Shown in pieces: positions 1-7,772 of a stretch of 57,847 nt of DNA; positions within the stretch are counted from its first letter, which is position 1; the number at the start of each line of letters is the position of its first letter. The stretch is taken from positions 1 through 57,847 of the forward strand of contig CALFFB010000274.1 of the NCBI GenBank assembly GCA_937958075.1, written 5' to 3'. The notes beneath the pieces are model-generated. The model ran no database searches. It had not been told where the DNA came from and saw only the letters and a list, made by a program, of their open reading frames with translations. The DNA is from an uncultured Geobacteraceae bacterium (GTDB taxonomy: Bacteria; Desulfobacterota; Desulfuromonadia; Desulfuromonadales; Geopsychrobacteraceae). The translations under genes were made by a program, and so were the position numbers.

Positions 1-57
1 CGGGAACCGGTCCGCAATCTGCTGGATAACACCTTGCGCCGCCTGCGGGTTCCCTAG
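1..57 (+). CDS. C-terminal fragment of an unidentified gene cut by the left edge
   Basis: An open frame runs from base 1 to a TAG at 55-57 and encodes 18 residues ending in LRRLRVP. It is convergent with gor, whose stop lies 8 bases further on. The fragment is too short to assign a family, and it could simply be chance open frame. The compact spacing, usual for gene ends in this genome, is the only support for it being real. Confidence 0.35.
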   Translation, partial: REPVRNLLDNTLRRLRVP

Positions 58-64
58 TCTCCTG

Positions 65-1438
65 TCAACTGGCGCCATGGCGGCGCGTTGGCGTGCGCAT
101 GGTCACAAACTCTTCGGCGCTGGTGGGATGGATGCCGATGGTCTGGTCAAAGATCGTTTTGGTTGCTCCGGCTTTCAGGGCGATGGCGATGCCCTGGATG
201 ATTTCACCCGCGCCTTCTCCCGCCATGTGGGCTCCGACGATCCGGTCCCTTTCCGCATCGACCAGCAGTTTCATCAGAATCCGCTCCGTGGTGCCCGACA
301 GAGCCTGTTTCAGGGAGCGGAACTCGGCAGTGTAGACATCAACGCGGGAATAGCGGTCTAACGCTTCTTCTTCCGTCAGACCGACACAACCCAGGTTGGG
401 CTGGGAGAAGACCGCTGTCGGAATCAGCTCGTAGGAAAAGGTTCCGGTTTTTTCCTGATAGAGGGTCCCCACCAGATGCATGGCTTCGGCCAGGGCGACA
501 GGGGTCAACTGCATGCGGTCGATGACGTCGCCGATGGCGTAGATGGAAGGCACACTGGTCTGGAAGGCGTCATTGACGCGCACGGCGCCCTTGTCCGACA
601 CCTCTACGCCGACGTCTTCCAGTCCCAGGTCGGCACTGTTGGGGAGACGGCCGGTGGCGGCCATGACCAGGCCGGTGGTCAGGGTCGTGCCATCCTTGAG
701 GGTCGTGGTGAAGGTGCCGTCGGGGTTTTTGTCGACATGGTGCAGGTCACAGTCAAAGCGCAGATCGATCCCCTTTTTGCGCATGTGCTCAGCGATATAG
801 GCGCGGATTTCCGCATCGAAACCACGCAGGAACAGTTCTCCCCGGTAAATCTGGGTGACCTTGACCCCGAGGCCGTGGAGGATGCCGGCGAATTCGGTGG
901 CGATATAGCCGCCGCCGACGATAAGTACAGATTGCGGCAGCTGCTCAAGGGCAAAGATGTCATCGGAGGTGCGAAGAAACGCGCTGCCGGGCAGCTTCGG
1001 GACAAAGGGGCGGGCGCCGGTGGCGATAAGAATGCGCCGGGCGCTGTAGGTGACGCCGTCCATGGCCACCTGGTGCGGGCCGGTTATCCGGGCGCGGCCG
1101 CGCAGCAGCCGAGCCCCTGATGTTTCCAGCATTTTTTCCATGCCGCGGTTGGAATTGCTGATGACCTGGTCCTTGTTCTTCTGCAGGACAGGCCAGTCCA
1201 GGCTCGGCGCAAAACGGCTCCAGCCGAAGCCTGCGGCCTGGGCAAAGGCGGCGCCGTATTCAGCGGCATGGACGTACAGTTTTTTCGGTACGCAGCCCAG
1301 ATTGACGCAGGTACCTCCGGTGCGGCCGCTCTCGGCGACAGCAACGCGCACCCCGGTCGCCGCCGCCATGCGGGCAGCGCGCACGCCTCCGGAACCGGCA
1401 CCGATAACAAACAGATCGTAGTCATACTGCTGCGACAT
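65..1438 (-). CDS. gor: Glutathione-disulfide reductase (class I pyridine nucleotide-disulfide oxidoreductase)
   Basis: A 457-residue flavoprotein that should reduce glutathione disulfide with NADPH in the cytoplasm. An FAD-binding GAGSGG motif lies at residues 13-18. The redox disulfide GGTCVNLGCVPKK gives C44 and C49, spaced as in glutathione reductase. A second dinucleotide-binding GGGYIA motif sits mid-protein, and the catalytic pair HPTSAEE is near the end (H437, E442). The start is an ATG preceded by AGGAGGG. It is the last gene of the minus-strand operon that begins with holB, 15 bases after gdx. The C-terminal HPTSAEE and the residues around the disulfide favour glutathione over dihydrolipoamide or mercury. 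A trypanothione-like or other low-molecular-weight thiol substrate cannot be excluded. Confidence 0.88.
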   Translation of the reverse strand: MSQQYDYDLFVIGAGSGGVRAARMAAATGVRVAVAESGRTGGTCVNLGCVPKKLYVHAAEYGAAFAQAAGFGWSRFAPSLDWPVLQKNKDQVISNSNRGMEKMLETSGARLLRGRARITGPHQVAMDGVTYSARRILIATGARPFVPKLPGSAFLRTSDDIFALEQLPQSVLIVGGGYIATEFAGILHGLGVKVTQIYRGELFLRGFDAEIRAYIAEHMRKKGIDLRFDCDLHHVDKNPDGTFTTTLKDGTTLTTGLVMAATGRLPNSADLGLEDVGVEVSDKGAVRVNDAFQTSVPSIYAIGDVIDRMQLTPVALAEAMHLVGTLYQEKTGTFSYELIPTAVFSQPNLGCVGLTEEEALDRYSRVDVYTAEFRSLKQALSGTTERILMKLLVDAERDRIVGAHMAGEGAGEIIQGIAIALKAGATKTIFDQTIGIHPTSAEEFVTMRTPTRRHGAS

Positions 1439-1453
1439 AGGGAACCCTCCTGT

Positions 1454-1768
1454 TCAGGCGGCCAGTTTCAGGCCGATAATTCCGGTGATAATAAAAGCGA
1501 GGCTGATCATGCGTCCGGCCCCCGCCGGTTCTCCCAGCAGGACGATGCCCAGGATGGCGGTACCGACAGCGCCGACGCCGACCCACACCGCGTAGGCAGT
1601 ACCGACGGGCAGGGACTTCATGGCGATGCCGAGGAGGCCGAGGCTGATGGTCATGGCGACAAGGGTGCCGATGGTGGGCCAGAGGCGGGTGAAGCCCTCT
1701 GTGTATTTGAGTCCGATGGCCCAGCCGACTTCAAACAGTCCGGCCAGAACAAGAATCAGCCAGTTCAT
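1454..1768 (-). CDS. gdx: Small multidrug resistance family transporter, Gdx/SugE type (guanidinium exporter)
   Basis: A 104-residue inner-membrane protein with four predicted transmembrane helices, the size and layout of the SMR family. The N-terminal MNWLILVLAGLFEVGWAIGL carries the essential glutamate E13. GLKYTEGFTRL and the MKSLPVGTAYAVW segment are typical of the Gdx (SugE) subgroup, which exports guanidinium in exchange for protons. An in-frame start 26 codons upstream is unlikely, because it would overlap the preceding gene. The chosen ATG has AGGTGGGG before it and begins 4 bases after the stop of the TatD fusion. I see no guanidine riboswitch in front of it, so it appears to be expressed with the housekeeping operon. 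A broader drug-exporting role is possible but less likely from the sequence. Confidence 0.87.
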   Translation of the reverse strand: MNWLILVLAGLFEVGWAIGLKYTEGFTRLWPTIGTLVAMTISLGLLGIAMKSLPVGTAYAVWVGVGAVGTAILGIVLLGEPAGAGRMISLAFIITGIIGLKLAA

Positions 1769-1772
1769 GATG

Positions 1773-3152
1773 CTACCCCACCTCGTTGTATTCCCGCGCC
1801 CGGAAAGGGACGCCGAGTTCTGTCGCCAGCCGGCGGCAGGCGGCAATGTCGATGCCGGGGTAGGTGACGGCGGTGGCGGTGACCTCGGGGATCACCTCCT
1901 TGGCCAGACGGATAAATTCGGTGACGGCGGCAAAGGATTGTTCACCGTAGGCGGAGCGGCACAGCTGCTGATAGGTGGCGGCGTCCGGGGCGTTGAGGGA
2001 GACGGACAGGCTGTCAATGAGGCCGGCCAGCTCCGGCAGGATGTTGCGCCCGTGCACCAGATTGGCCTGACCGTCGGTGTTGATGCGGGTTTTTATCCCC
2101 TGGTGTTTCAGCCGGCGGGCAACCGCGCAGATCAGATCGAGGCGCAGCAGGGGTTCTCCATAACCGCAGAACACGACTTCATGGTAAGCGGAGGCGTCGC
2201 CGATGGCGGCCATGACCTCATCAATGTCCGGTTCGTGGTCGAGTTTCAGGGCGTGCCCCTTGACGACAAAGTCATCAAACTTGGCGCAGAAGATACAGCT
2301 GTTGGTGCAGCGGTTGGTGATGTTGAGATAGAGGGAATCACGAATCCGGTAGGCGATCTGCCCCTCGTGCTCAACAGCGCCGATGCCGAACAGATCAAAA
2401 CAGTTGCGGCTGGTGATGCGGGCCACGTCATCGACGGTCAGTCCCCTGATGTCGGCCAGGGTTTCTGCCGTGTAGCGGACGTAAGCGGGTTCGTTGCGTT
2501 TGCCGCGAAAAGGCTGGGGCGCAAGATAGGGGCAGTCTGTCTCCAGCAGGATGCGCTCTAACGGCAGTTGTCCCAGCAGTTGGCGCACAGCTTCGTTTTT
2601 GGGATAGGTGATGGTGCCGGTAAAGGAGAGATAAAACCCCAGATCAAGACACTTTCGGGCCATCTCCAGATCACCACTGAAGCAGTGCAGCACGCCGCCG
2701 ATGCTGCCGGCATCCTCTTCGGCAAGGATGCGCAGGACATCAGCGTGGGCATCGCGGTCATGGATGATGACGGGTTTTCCTGTCTCCCTCGCCAGGGAGA
2801 GCTGCCGGCGGAAGGCCTGCTGCTGGATCTGGTGCGGGGAGCGGTTGCGATAATAGTCGAGACCGATTTCGCCGACGGCGACCACCTTCGGCCGGTTGAG
2901 AAGTTCACGCAGTCGGTCAAGGGCGGCAGGAGTCAGAGCCGTTGCGTCGTGGGGGTGAAAGCCAACGGCGGCATACAGGGCGGGATAGCGCTGTGCCAGC
3001 TCGACGTTGGCCCTGGAGCTGTCGAGGTCACAGCCGACACTGAGGATATAGCCGATGCCATTATCCGCAGCCCGGTCGATGACGGCGTCGAGGTCGTCAG
3101 CAAAGGGACGGTTGTCGAGGTGGGCGTGGCTGTCTACGAGATAACTGTTCAC
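1773..3152 (-). CDS. TatD-family metal-dependent hydrolase fused to a radical SAM domain
   Basis: A 459-residue two-domain protein. Residues 1-258 are a TatD-type DNase/hydrolase with HAH (H9, H11), E95, H131, H156 and D206 as metal ligands. Residues 270-459 are a compact radical SAM domain with C282, C286 and C289 in a CxxxCxxC motif for the 4Fe-4S cluster, and GYGEP at 330-334 resembling the GGEP SAM-binding motif. TatD proteins are 3'-5' exonucleases or quality-control hydrolases; the radical SAM partner of this fusion has no reaction that I can name. It follows metG by 21 bases, and metG-tatD is a common pair. The radical SAM part is short (about 190 residues), so it probably lacks an extra C-terminal cluster domain. 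The fusion is clear, but its substrate is unknown. Confidence 0.9.
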   Translation of the reverse strand: MNSYLVDSHAHLDNRPFADDLDAVIDRAADNGIGYILSVGCDLDSSRANVELAQRYPALYAAVGFHPHDATALTPAALDRLRELLNRPKVVAVGEIGLDYYRNRSPHQIQQQAFRRQLSLARETGKPVIIHDRDAHADVLRILAEEDAGSIGGVLHCFSGDLEMARKCLDLGFYLSFTGTITYPKNEAVRQLLGQLPLERILLETDCPYLAPQPFRGKRNEPAYVRYTAETLADIRGLTVDDVARITSRNCFDLFGIGAVEHEGQIAYRIRDSLYLNITNRCTNSCIFCAKFDDFVVKGHALKLDHEPDIDEVMAAIGDASAYHEVVFCGYGEPLLRLDLICAVARRLKHQGIKTRINTDGQANLVHGRNILPELAGLIDSLSVSLNAPDAATYQQLCRSAYGEQSFAAVTEFIRLAKEVIPEVTATAVTYPGIDIAACRRLATELGVPFRAREYNEVG

Positions 3153-3173
3153 AATCCTATCCAGGGTGTCCGT

Positions 3174-4703
3174 CTAAGCCTGCTCAATCCGGGGGAACAG
3201 GGGCGGTGCTTTTGCAACCCCGGTGCCGGGGGTCAGACGGTCGGAGAAGTCGAAAGCGCCGGTTGTTTCCGTCTGCGCGTCACGACCAAACAGGGCCATG
3301 ATCTTGTTGCCGGTTTCCGGCATGAAGGGGGCCACGAGCAGGGCGATAACACGGATGGAATCAATGAGGTTGTACATGACGGTCGCCAGTCGCTGCTGCT
3401 GCCCGGGGTCCTTGGCCAGCACCCAGGGGGCTGTTTCGTCGATGTACTTGTTGCCGGCGGTGATCAGCTCCCAGATGGCCATCAGGGCCTTGTTGAAGGC
3501 CATCTCGTCGAGGAGACCGTCGGCTTTGTCGACGCAGGTTGCGAAAAGGGCGACAAAGGTTTCGTCGACAGGCTCCTGGGGACCCGGTTCCGGCAGTACG
3601 CCGGCGAAATACTTGCTCAGCATGGCGGTGGAGCGGCTGACCAGATTGCCGAGGTCGTTGGCCAGGTCGGAGTTGATGCGACCGATCAGGGCACTGTGGG
3701 AGAAATCGCCGTCGAGGCCGAAGGGAACCTCGCGCAGCAGAAAATAGCGGATGGTGTCAACACCGTAGGTGTCGGCCAGCATGTGCGGTTCGACGACATT
3801 GCGCAGACTTTTACTCATCTTCTGGCCTTCCACCGTCCACCAGCCGTGGGCGAACACCTGCTTCGGCAGGGGGATGCCGGCGGCCAGCAGAAAGGTCGGC
3901 CAGTAGACGGTATGAAAGCGCAGAATGTCCTTGCCGATGACATGGACCGCCGGCCAGAAGGTGGCGAACAGGCCCTTTTTGTCTTCCGGATAGCCGAGGG
4001 CGGATATGTAGTTGGTCAAGGCGTCGAACCAGACGTAAATCACATGCTTGTCGTTGCCGGGGACGGGGATGCCCCAGGAGAAGGTGGTGCGGGAGATGGA
4101 CAGATCGCGCAGCCCTTCACGGACGAAGCTTAAGATCTCGTTGCGGCGGGACTTGGGTTGGATAAAGTCGGGGTTGGCCTCGATGTGGGCCAGCAGCTGA
4201 TCCTGATATTTGCTCATGCGGAAGAAGTAGGATTCTTCCTTGAGCTTGGTGGTCGCCCGGCCGCAATCAGGGCAGTTGCCGTCGATCATCTGGGTCTCGG
4301 TCCAGAAGGTTTCGCAGGGGGTACAGTACCAGTCCTCGTATTCGCCGAGGTAGATGTCCCCCCTGGCCTCGATGGCCTTGAACTGCTCCTGAACCGTATG
4401 TTTATGCCGTTCCTGGGTGGTGCGGATAAAATCAGTATGGGAGATGTTGAGTTTCTCCCACAGGGCCTGAAAACGCTTGACCACCCGATCCGCCAGTTCC
4501 AGGGGCGTTTCACCATTGGCCCTGGCGGCGGTCTCTACCTTCTGTCCATGTTCATCGGTGCCGGTCAAAAAGGCGACCTGAAAACCACGGGCCCGCTTGT
4601 AGCGCGCCATGACGTCACAGGCCAGGGTCGTGTAGGCGTGGCCGATGTGGGGGACGTCATTGACGTAATAGATGGGGGTGGTGACGTAGTAGGTTTTGTC
4701 CAT
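3174..4703 (-). CDS. metG: Methionine--tRNA ligase (short form without C-terminal tRNA-binding domain)
   Basis: Charges tRNA-Met with methionine in the cytoplasm. It has 509 residues, with the class I signatures HIGH at 19-22 and KMSKS at 295-299. A single zinc knuckle is formed by C127, C130, C144 and C147. Long MetRS proteins of about 650-680 residues carry a C-terminal EMAP/Trbp111-like tRNA-binding domain, which is absent here; the protein ends shortly after the anticodon-binding helical domain. The start ATG is the first in frame and gives the conserved TTPIYYVND N-terminus. It lies 38 bases after ricT and 21 before the TatD fusion in the same operon. Confidence 0.96.
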   Translation of the reverse strand: MDKTYYVTTPIYYVNDVPHIGHAYTTLACDVMARYKRARGFQVAFLTGTDEHGQKVETAARANGETPLELADRVVKRFQALWEKLNISHTDFIRTTQERHKHTVQEQFKAIEARGDIYLGEYEDWYCTPCETFWTETQMIDGNCPDCGRATTKLKEESYFFRMSKYQDQLLAHIEANPDFIQPKSRRNEILSFVREGLRDLSISRTTFSWGIPVPGNDKHVIYVWFDALTNYISALGYPEDKKGLFATFWPAVHVIGKDILRFHTVYWPTFLLAAGIPLPKQVFAHGWWTVEGQKMSKSLRNVVEPHMLADTYGVDTIRYFLLREVPFGLDGDFSHSALIGRINSDLANDLGNLVSRSTAMLSKYFAGVLPEPGPQEPVDETFVALFATCVDKADGLLDEMAFNKALMAIWELITAGNKYIDETAPWVLAKDPGQQQRLATVMYNLIDSIRVIALLVAPFMPETGNKIMALFGRDAQTETTGAFDFSDRLTPGTGVAKAPPLFPRIEQA

Positions 4704-4741
4704 GGGCTGTGCTCCTGGGTGGATATTGTCAATAAAGGGTG

Positions 4742-5842
4742 TCAGGTCGTTGGCGTTTCCGGGTTCTTCGGTTTGCCGGGCCGGCGTCTGGGGCGCCGAC
4801 GCTTGCGTTTGGCCGGCTTGTCCGTCTCCTGCTGTGGTTTCGGTGTGTCCTGCCGGGGTCCATCGACCTGTTTGTCAGTCGGTGCGGATTTCGGTCTGCG
4901 GGGAGATTTGCGCCGGGGCTGCTGACGTTTCGATGGTTCCTCCGGCTGCTCACGACGCGGTGCGGAGCCTTGCTTCTCGCCGCTGGCGTCTGGAACCGAC
5001 CGGGAGGTGGATTCCGCCTGCTGATTCAGGGCCTGCGCCATTTCTTTCTGCAGGGCGGCGATCTGCATCCGGCAGCGTTCCCCACCGGGGCAGGAGAGGG
5101 TCACCGCCTGACTTAAGACATCGACGGCGACCACCTCGGCGGGGCCGGCGGGCAGGGTGACCTTTTTCCCCAGTTTGGGCAGGCTTTTACGCAGTTCGTT
5201 GTAGGTTTCGTATTCGTAGGCCAGGCAGCACAGGAGGCGGCCACACTGACCGGAGATTTTGGCGGGGTTCAGGGCCAGCCCCTGGGCTTTGGCCATTTTC
5301 ACCGAAACCGGTGCGAACTCCCTTAAGTAGCTGCTGCAGCACAACTCCCGTCCGCAGACCCCGAGACCGCCCACCAGTTTCGCCTCGTCGCGCACCCCGA
5401 TCTGGCGCATCTCAATGCGGGTGCGCAGATGCTGGGCGAGATCCCGCACCAGGTCACGAAAATCGATGCGGCCATCAGCGGTGAAATAGAAAAGGACCTT
5501 GGAGCTGTCGAACAGATATTCCGCCCGCACCAGTTTCATCTCCAGTCCGCGCTGGGCGATGCGCTGGCGACAGAAGGCCATGGCCTCATCCTCCTTCCGG
5601 GCGTTGGCGGAGGCCTGTTGCAGATCACTGTCGGTTGCGACACGGATAATCGACTTCAGTTTCGGCGGTGCGTCATCGGCAGGGGTGTCCTCCGGCGGCC
5701 TGGCCACGGTGCCCAGGGCGCGTCCGCGTTCCGTCTCCACAATGACCCGGGTGCCCAGGGGCAGGTCAAGATCCTGGGCGTTAAAATCGAAAACCTTGCC
5801 GGCGCATTGAAAGGAGACGCCGACCAGTCGTAAAGATTCCAT
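4742..5842 (-). CDS. ricT: PSP1/RicT family regulatory protein with a long basic tail
   Basis: A 366-residue PSP1-domain protein related to YaaT/RicT, which in Bacillus forms an Fe-S protein complex with RicA and RicF that influences RNA maturation. The conserved core covers about residues 1-260, with cysteine groups C163/C168/C169 and C200/C205/C206 as likely cluster ligands. From about residue 275 to the end the protein becomes low complexity and rich in Arg, Lys, Pro, Gln and Ser, with runs such as RRKSPRRPK and KRKRRRPRRRPGK. That tail suggests RNA or ribosome binding. It sits between holB (27 bases) and metG (38 bases). The holB-ricT neighbourhood is shared with Firmicutes. The partners RicA and RicF are not in the window, so the complex may differ here. 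Confidence 0.85.
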   Translation of the reverse strand: MESLRLVGVSFQCAGKVFDFNAQDLDLPLGTRVIVETERGRALGTVARPPEDTPADDAPPKLKSIIRVATDSDLQQASANARKEDEAMAFCRQRIAQRGLEMKLVRAEYLFDSSKVLFYFTADGRIDFRDLVRDLAQHLRTRIEMRQIGVRDEAKLVGGLGVCGRELCCSSYLREFAPVSVKMAKAQGLALNPAKISGQCGRLLCCLAYEYETYNELRKSLPKLGKKVTLPAGPAEVVAVDVLSQAVTLSCPGGERCRMQIAALQKEMAQALNQQAESTSRSVPDASGEKQGSAPRREQPEEPSKRQQPRRKSPRRPKSAPTDKQVDGPRQDTPKPQQETDKPAKRKRRRPRRRPGKPKNPETPTT

Positions 5843-5869
5843 ACAGTTATTTTCTTCCCGCAGGGGTTT

Positions 5870-6841
5870 TCAGGCATGGACAAGCTGCAGCAGCATATGT
5901 TCCAGGGCCAGCAACGGATTGACATTGCGGACAAGATGCTTGCGGGCTGTTGTCACCGCCTCGATTCTGTCAAGTAGTTGCGTCAAGGTCAGGCGCCGGC
6001 TCTGCTCGCTGATCAGCGGCAGCAAATCCTGGTTGATCAGCTCCGCCGGAGGCATGTTCCGTTGACACAGCAGCAGATCGCGATAGAAGGTCAGAAACAT
6101 GTCGAGAATGTCGAGCAGATGGTCCTTTTCATCGCGCAGCTCTTGCGCAAGGGTAAACGCTCCAATAGTACTTGTTGTCGTCAGTGCTGACAAGGTTTGA
6201 ATCCATTCGGGGCGCTTTTTCAGATAGAACTCCTGGTGTGCTCCGAGAATTCTGGTGAAGCTGCCGTCGGCCACGGCGGCCATGACGGCGGCCTGCGCGT
6301 CCGGCAGATCAAGGGTTCGGGACAGATGTGCGCTCAGTTGCGACCGTGGCAAACGGTTGAAGCGCAGCTGCTGACAGCGGGAGCGGATGGTCGGCAGCAG
6401 CTGCTCCGGGCGACTGCTGATAAGCACCAGAACCGTCCCCGGCTGCGGTTCTTCGAGGGTCTTCAGCAGAGCGTTGGCGGCCTCGACGGTCAGCTTGTCG
6501 GCGTCGTCAATCAGGCAGACCTTGTAGCGGCCTTCCAGGGGACGCAGGAGCAGGAAGTGCTGCAGGGCCCTGACCTGGTCGATTTTCAGATGGCTACTGT
6601 CGCTGATCAGTACGGACAGGTCGGGATGATTGCCGCTTGCCACCTTGCGGCAGGCCTGACAGCGGGCGCACCCCTCTGCCGTTTCGCATAACAGCTTTCC
6701 GGCAAAATGCAGAGCCAGCAGTTTTTTGCCGATCCCCTCCGGGCCGCTGAAAAGATAGGCGTGGGCGACCCGTTGCTGGTCGCAGGCGGCATAAAGCCGT
6801 TGGCGTTGTTGCTGGTGGCCGATAAGGGCTGGAAGGGTCAT
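5870..6841 (-). CDS. holB: DNA polymerase III subunit delta' (clamp loader)
   Basis: A 323-residue clamp-loader subunit that helps load the beta clamp during replication. It has a P-loop-like GPEGIGKK at residues 33-40, a zinc module with C52, C58, C61 and C64, and the sensor-like LLKTLEEP segment typical of DnaX/HolB AAA+ modules. An in-frame TTG at 6961 would add 40 residues with no resemblance to the family. The ATG at 6841 gives the usual N-terminus (LIGHQ) and lies downstream of a likely promoter at 6914-6943, so I chose it. It is the first gene of the minus-strand operon. The often adjacent tmk is not present. Confidence 0.93.
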   Translation of the reverse strand: MTLPALIGHQQQRQRLYAACDQQRVAHAYLFSGPEGIGKKLLALHFAGKLLCETAEGCARCQACRKVASGNHPDLSVLISDSSHLKIDQVRALQHFLLLRPLEGRYKVCLIDDADKLTVEAANALLKTLEEPQPGTVLVLISSRPEQLLPTIRSRCQQLRFNRLPRSQLSAHLSRTLDLPDAQAAVMAAVADGSFTRILGAHQEFYLKKRPEWIQTLSALTTTSTIGAFTLAQELRDEKDHLLDILDMFLTFYRDLLLCQRNMPPAELINQDLLPLISEQSRRLTLTQLLDRIEAVTTARKHLVRNVNPLLALEHMLLQLVHA

Positions 6842-6913
6842 TGTCTCTACGTGGATGACAGGTTGTGTCGCAGTGCCGGCCAATTGCCGGGGTTTTTCAT
6901 TCAATGCCGGCGC

Positions 6914-6943
6914 ATTATGAGCCAAAGACGAGGGAAGATACAA
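6914..6943 (-). promoter_or_regulatory. Likely sigma70 promoter of the holB-gor operon
   Basis: On the minus strand TTGTAT (6943-6938) and CATAAT (6919-6914) are separated by 18 bases. Transcription would start near 6907, leaving a leader of roughly 65 bases before the holB ATG at 6841. The placement supports the shorter holB start. Confidence 0.5.
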
Positions 6944-6954
6944 GGGAAAGAAGA

Positions 6955-6967
6955 CCCCCAAAGGGGG
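6955..6967. repeat. CCCCC-AAA-GGGGG palindrome between divergent promoters
   Basis: A perfect 5+3+5 inverted repeat lies between the minus-strand holB promoter and the plus-strand rnc promoter, upstream of both predicted transcription starts. It would therefore act as a DNA site, such as an operator, rather than as an RNA hairpin. No known binding protein is implied by the sequence. Confidence 0.45.
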
Positions 6968-6986
6968 AACACGGCAGGCAAAAGAA

Positions 6987-7016
6987 TTGTACTTAGTGAA
7001 GATGATTGGCTATACT
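6987..7016 (+). promoter_or_regulatory. Sigma70-type promoter of rnc-era-der
   Basis: TTGTAC at 6987-6992 and TATACT at 7011-7016 have an 18-base spacer. This is a good match to the housekeeping consensus, about 43 bases before the rnc GTG start. Confidence 0.65.
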
Positions 7017-7058
7017 GCGCCGACTTGGTGACAGGACGGATAGGAACAGGGAGACAGC

Positions 7059-7772
7059 GTGACGGACGAATTGGGAGATCTCGAAGAAGCTCTGGGGTAT
7101 GTCTTTACGGATCAGCAACTGGCGGTTCAGGCTCTGACCCACAAATCCTACAGTAATGAGCAGCCGGTGTTTGTCGAGCATAACGAGCGGCTGGAATTTC
7201 TCGGAGATGCCGTGCTGGAGCTGGCGATCAGTGATCTGGTGTATCGGCGTTATCCGGAAATTCCTGAAGGCGGGCTGACCCGTATCCGCGCCGAGGTGGT
7301 CAGCGAAAAGGGGCTGGCCGATATCGCCGTCAGGCTGCAGATAGGTCGCTGGCTGCGCCTGGGGCGGGGTGAGTATATCAGTGGCGGCAAGGACAAACCG
7401 AGTCTGCTGGCGGATACCCTGGAGGCGCTGCTGGGAGCAGTCTACTGCGACGGAGGCTTTGCTGCCGCCTGCGGGGTCATTGAAAAAAACTTCGCCGATG
7501 TGATCCACTTTTCCACCCGCCAGCGCTACGGCAGCGATCACAAGACCTGCCTGCAGGAGCGCCTGCAGGCCCGCTTCAATCAATTGCCGGAGTATCGTCT
7601 GTCCCAGGTCACCGGCCCGGATCACAGTCGGGAATTTTTTACCGCTGTTTATTTCAACGACAAGCTCCTCGGTCGCGGCAGCGGTACCAGTAAAAAAAAT
7701 GCCGAGCAGCAGGCGGCGGCTGCAGCCCTGGATCATCCCCTGCTCCGTGAACTACAGGACCCGGATCTATGA
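7059..7772 (+). CDS. rnc: Ribonuclease III
   Basis: A 237-residue double-strand-specific endoribonuclease that processes rRNA precursors and structured mRNAs. The catalytic signature NERLEFLGDAVLEL gives E46 and D50, and DTLEALLGAVYCDGG supplies D119 and E122, completing the metal site. The C-terminal third is a double-stranded RNA-binding domain ending with the GSGTSKKNAEQQAA motif. The start is GTG with AGGGAG just upstream. Its stop overlaps the era start by four bases (ATGA), a sign of translational coupling in the rnc-era-der group that matures ribosomal RNA and subunits. Confidence 0.97.
   Translation: MTDELGDLEEALGYVFTDQQLAVQALTHKSYSNEQPVFVEHNERLEFLGDAVLELAISDLVYRRYPEIPEGGLTRIRAEVVSEKGLADIAVRLQIGRWLRLGRGEYISGGKDKPSLLADTLEALLGAVYCDGGFAAACGVIEKNFADVIHFSTRQRYGSDHKTCLQERLQARFNQLPEYRLSQVTGPDHSREFFTAVYFNDKLLGRGSGTSKKNAEQQAAAAALDHPLLRELQDPDL

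Noticed and set aside
2568..4133. 521-residue open frame on the plus strand across metG and the TatD fusion
   Set aside because: It is antisense to two clear genes on the other strand, has no recognisable motif, and its composition is that of a shadow frame.
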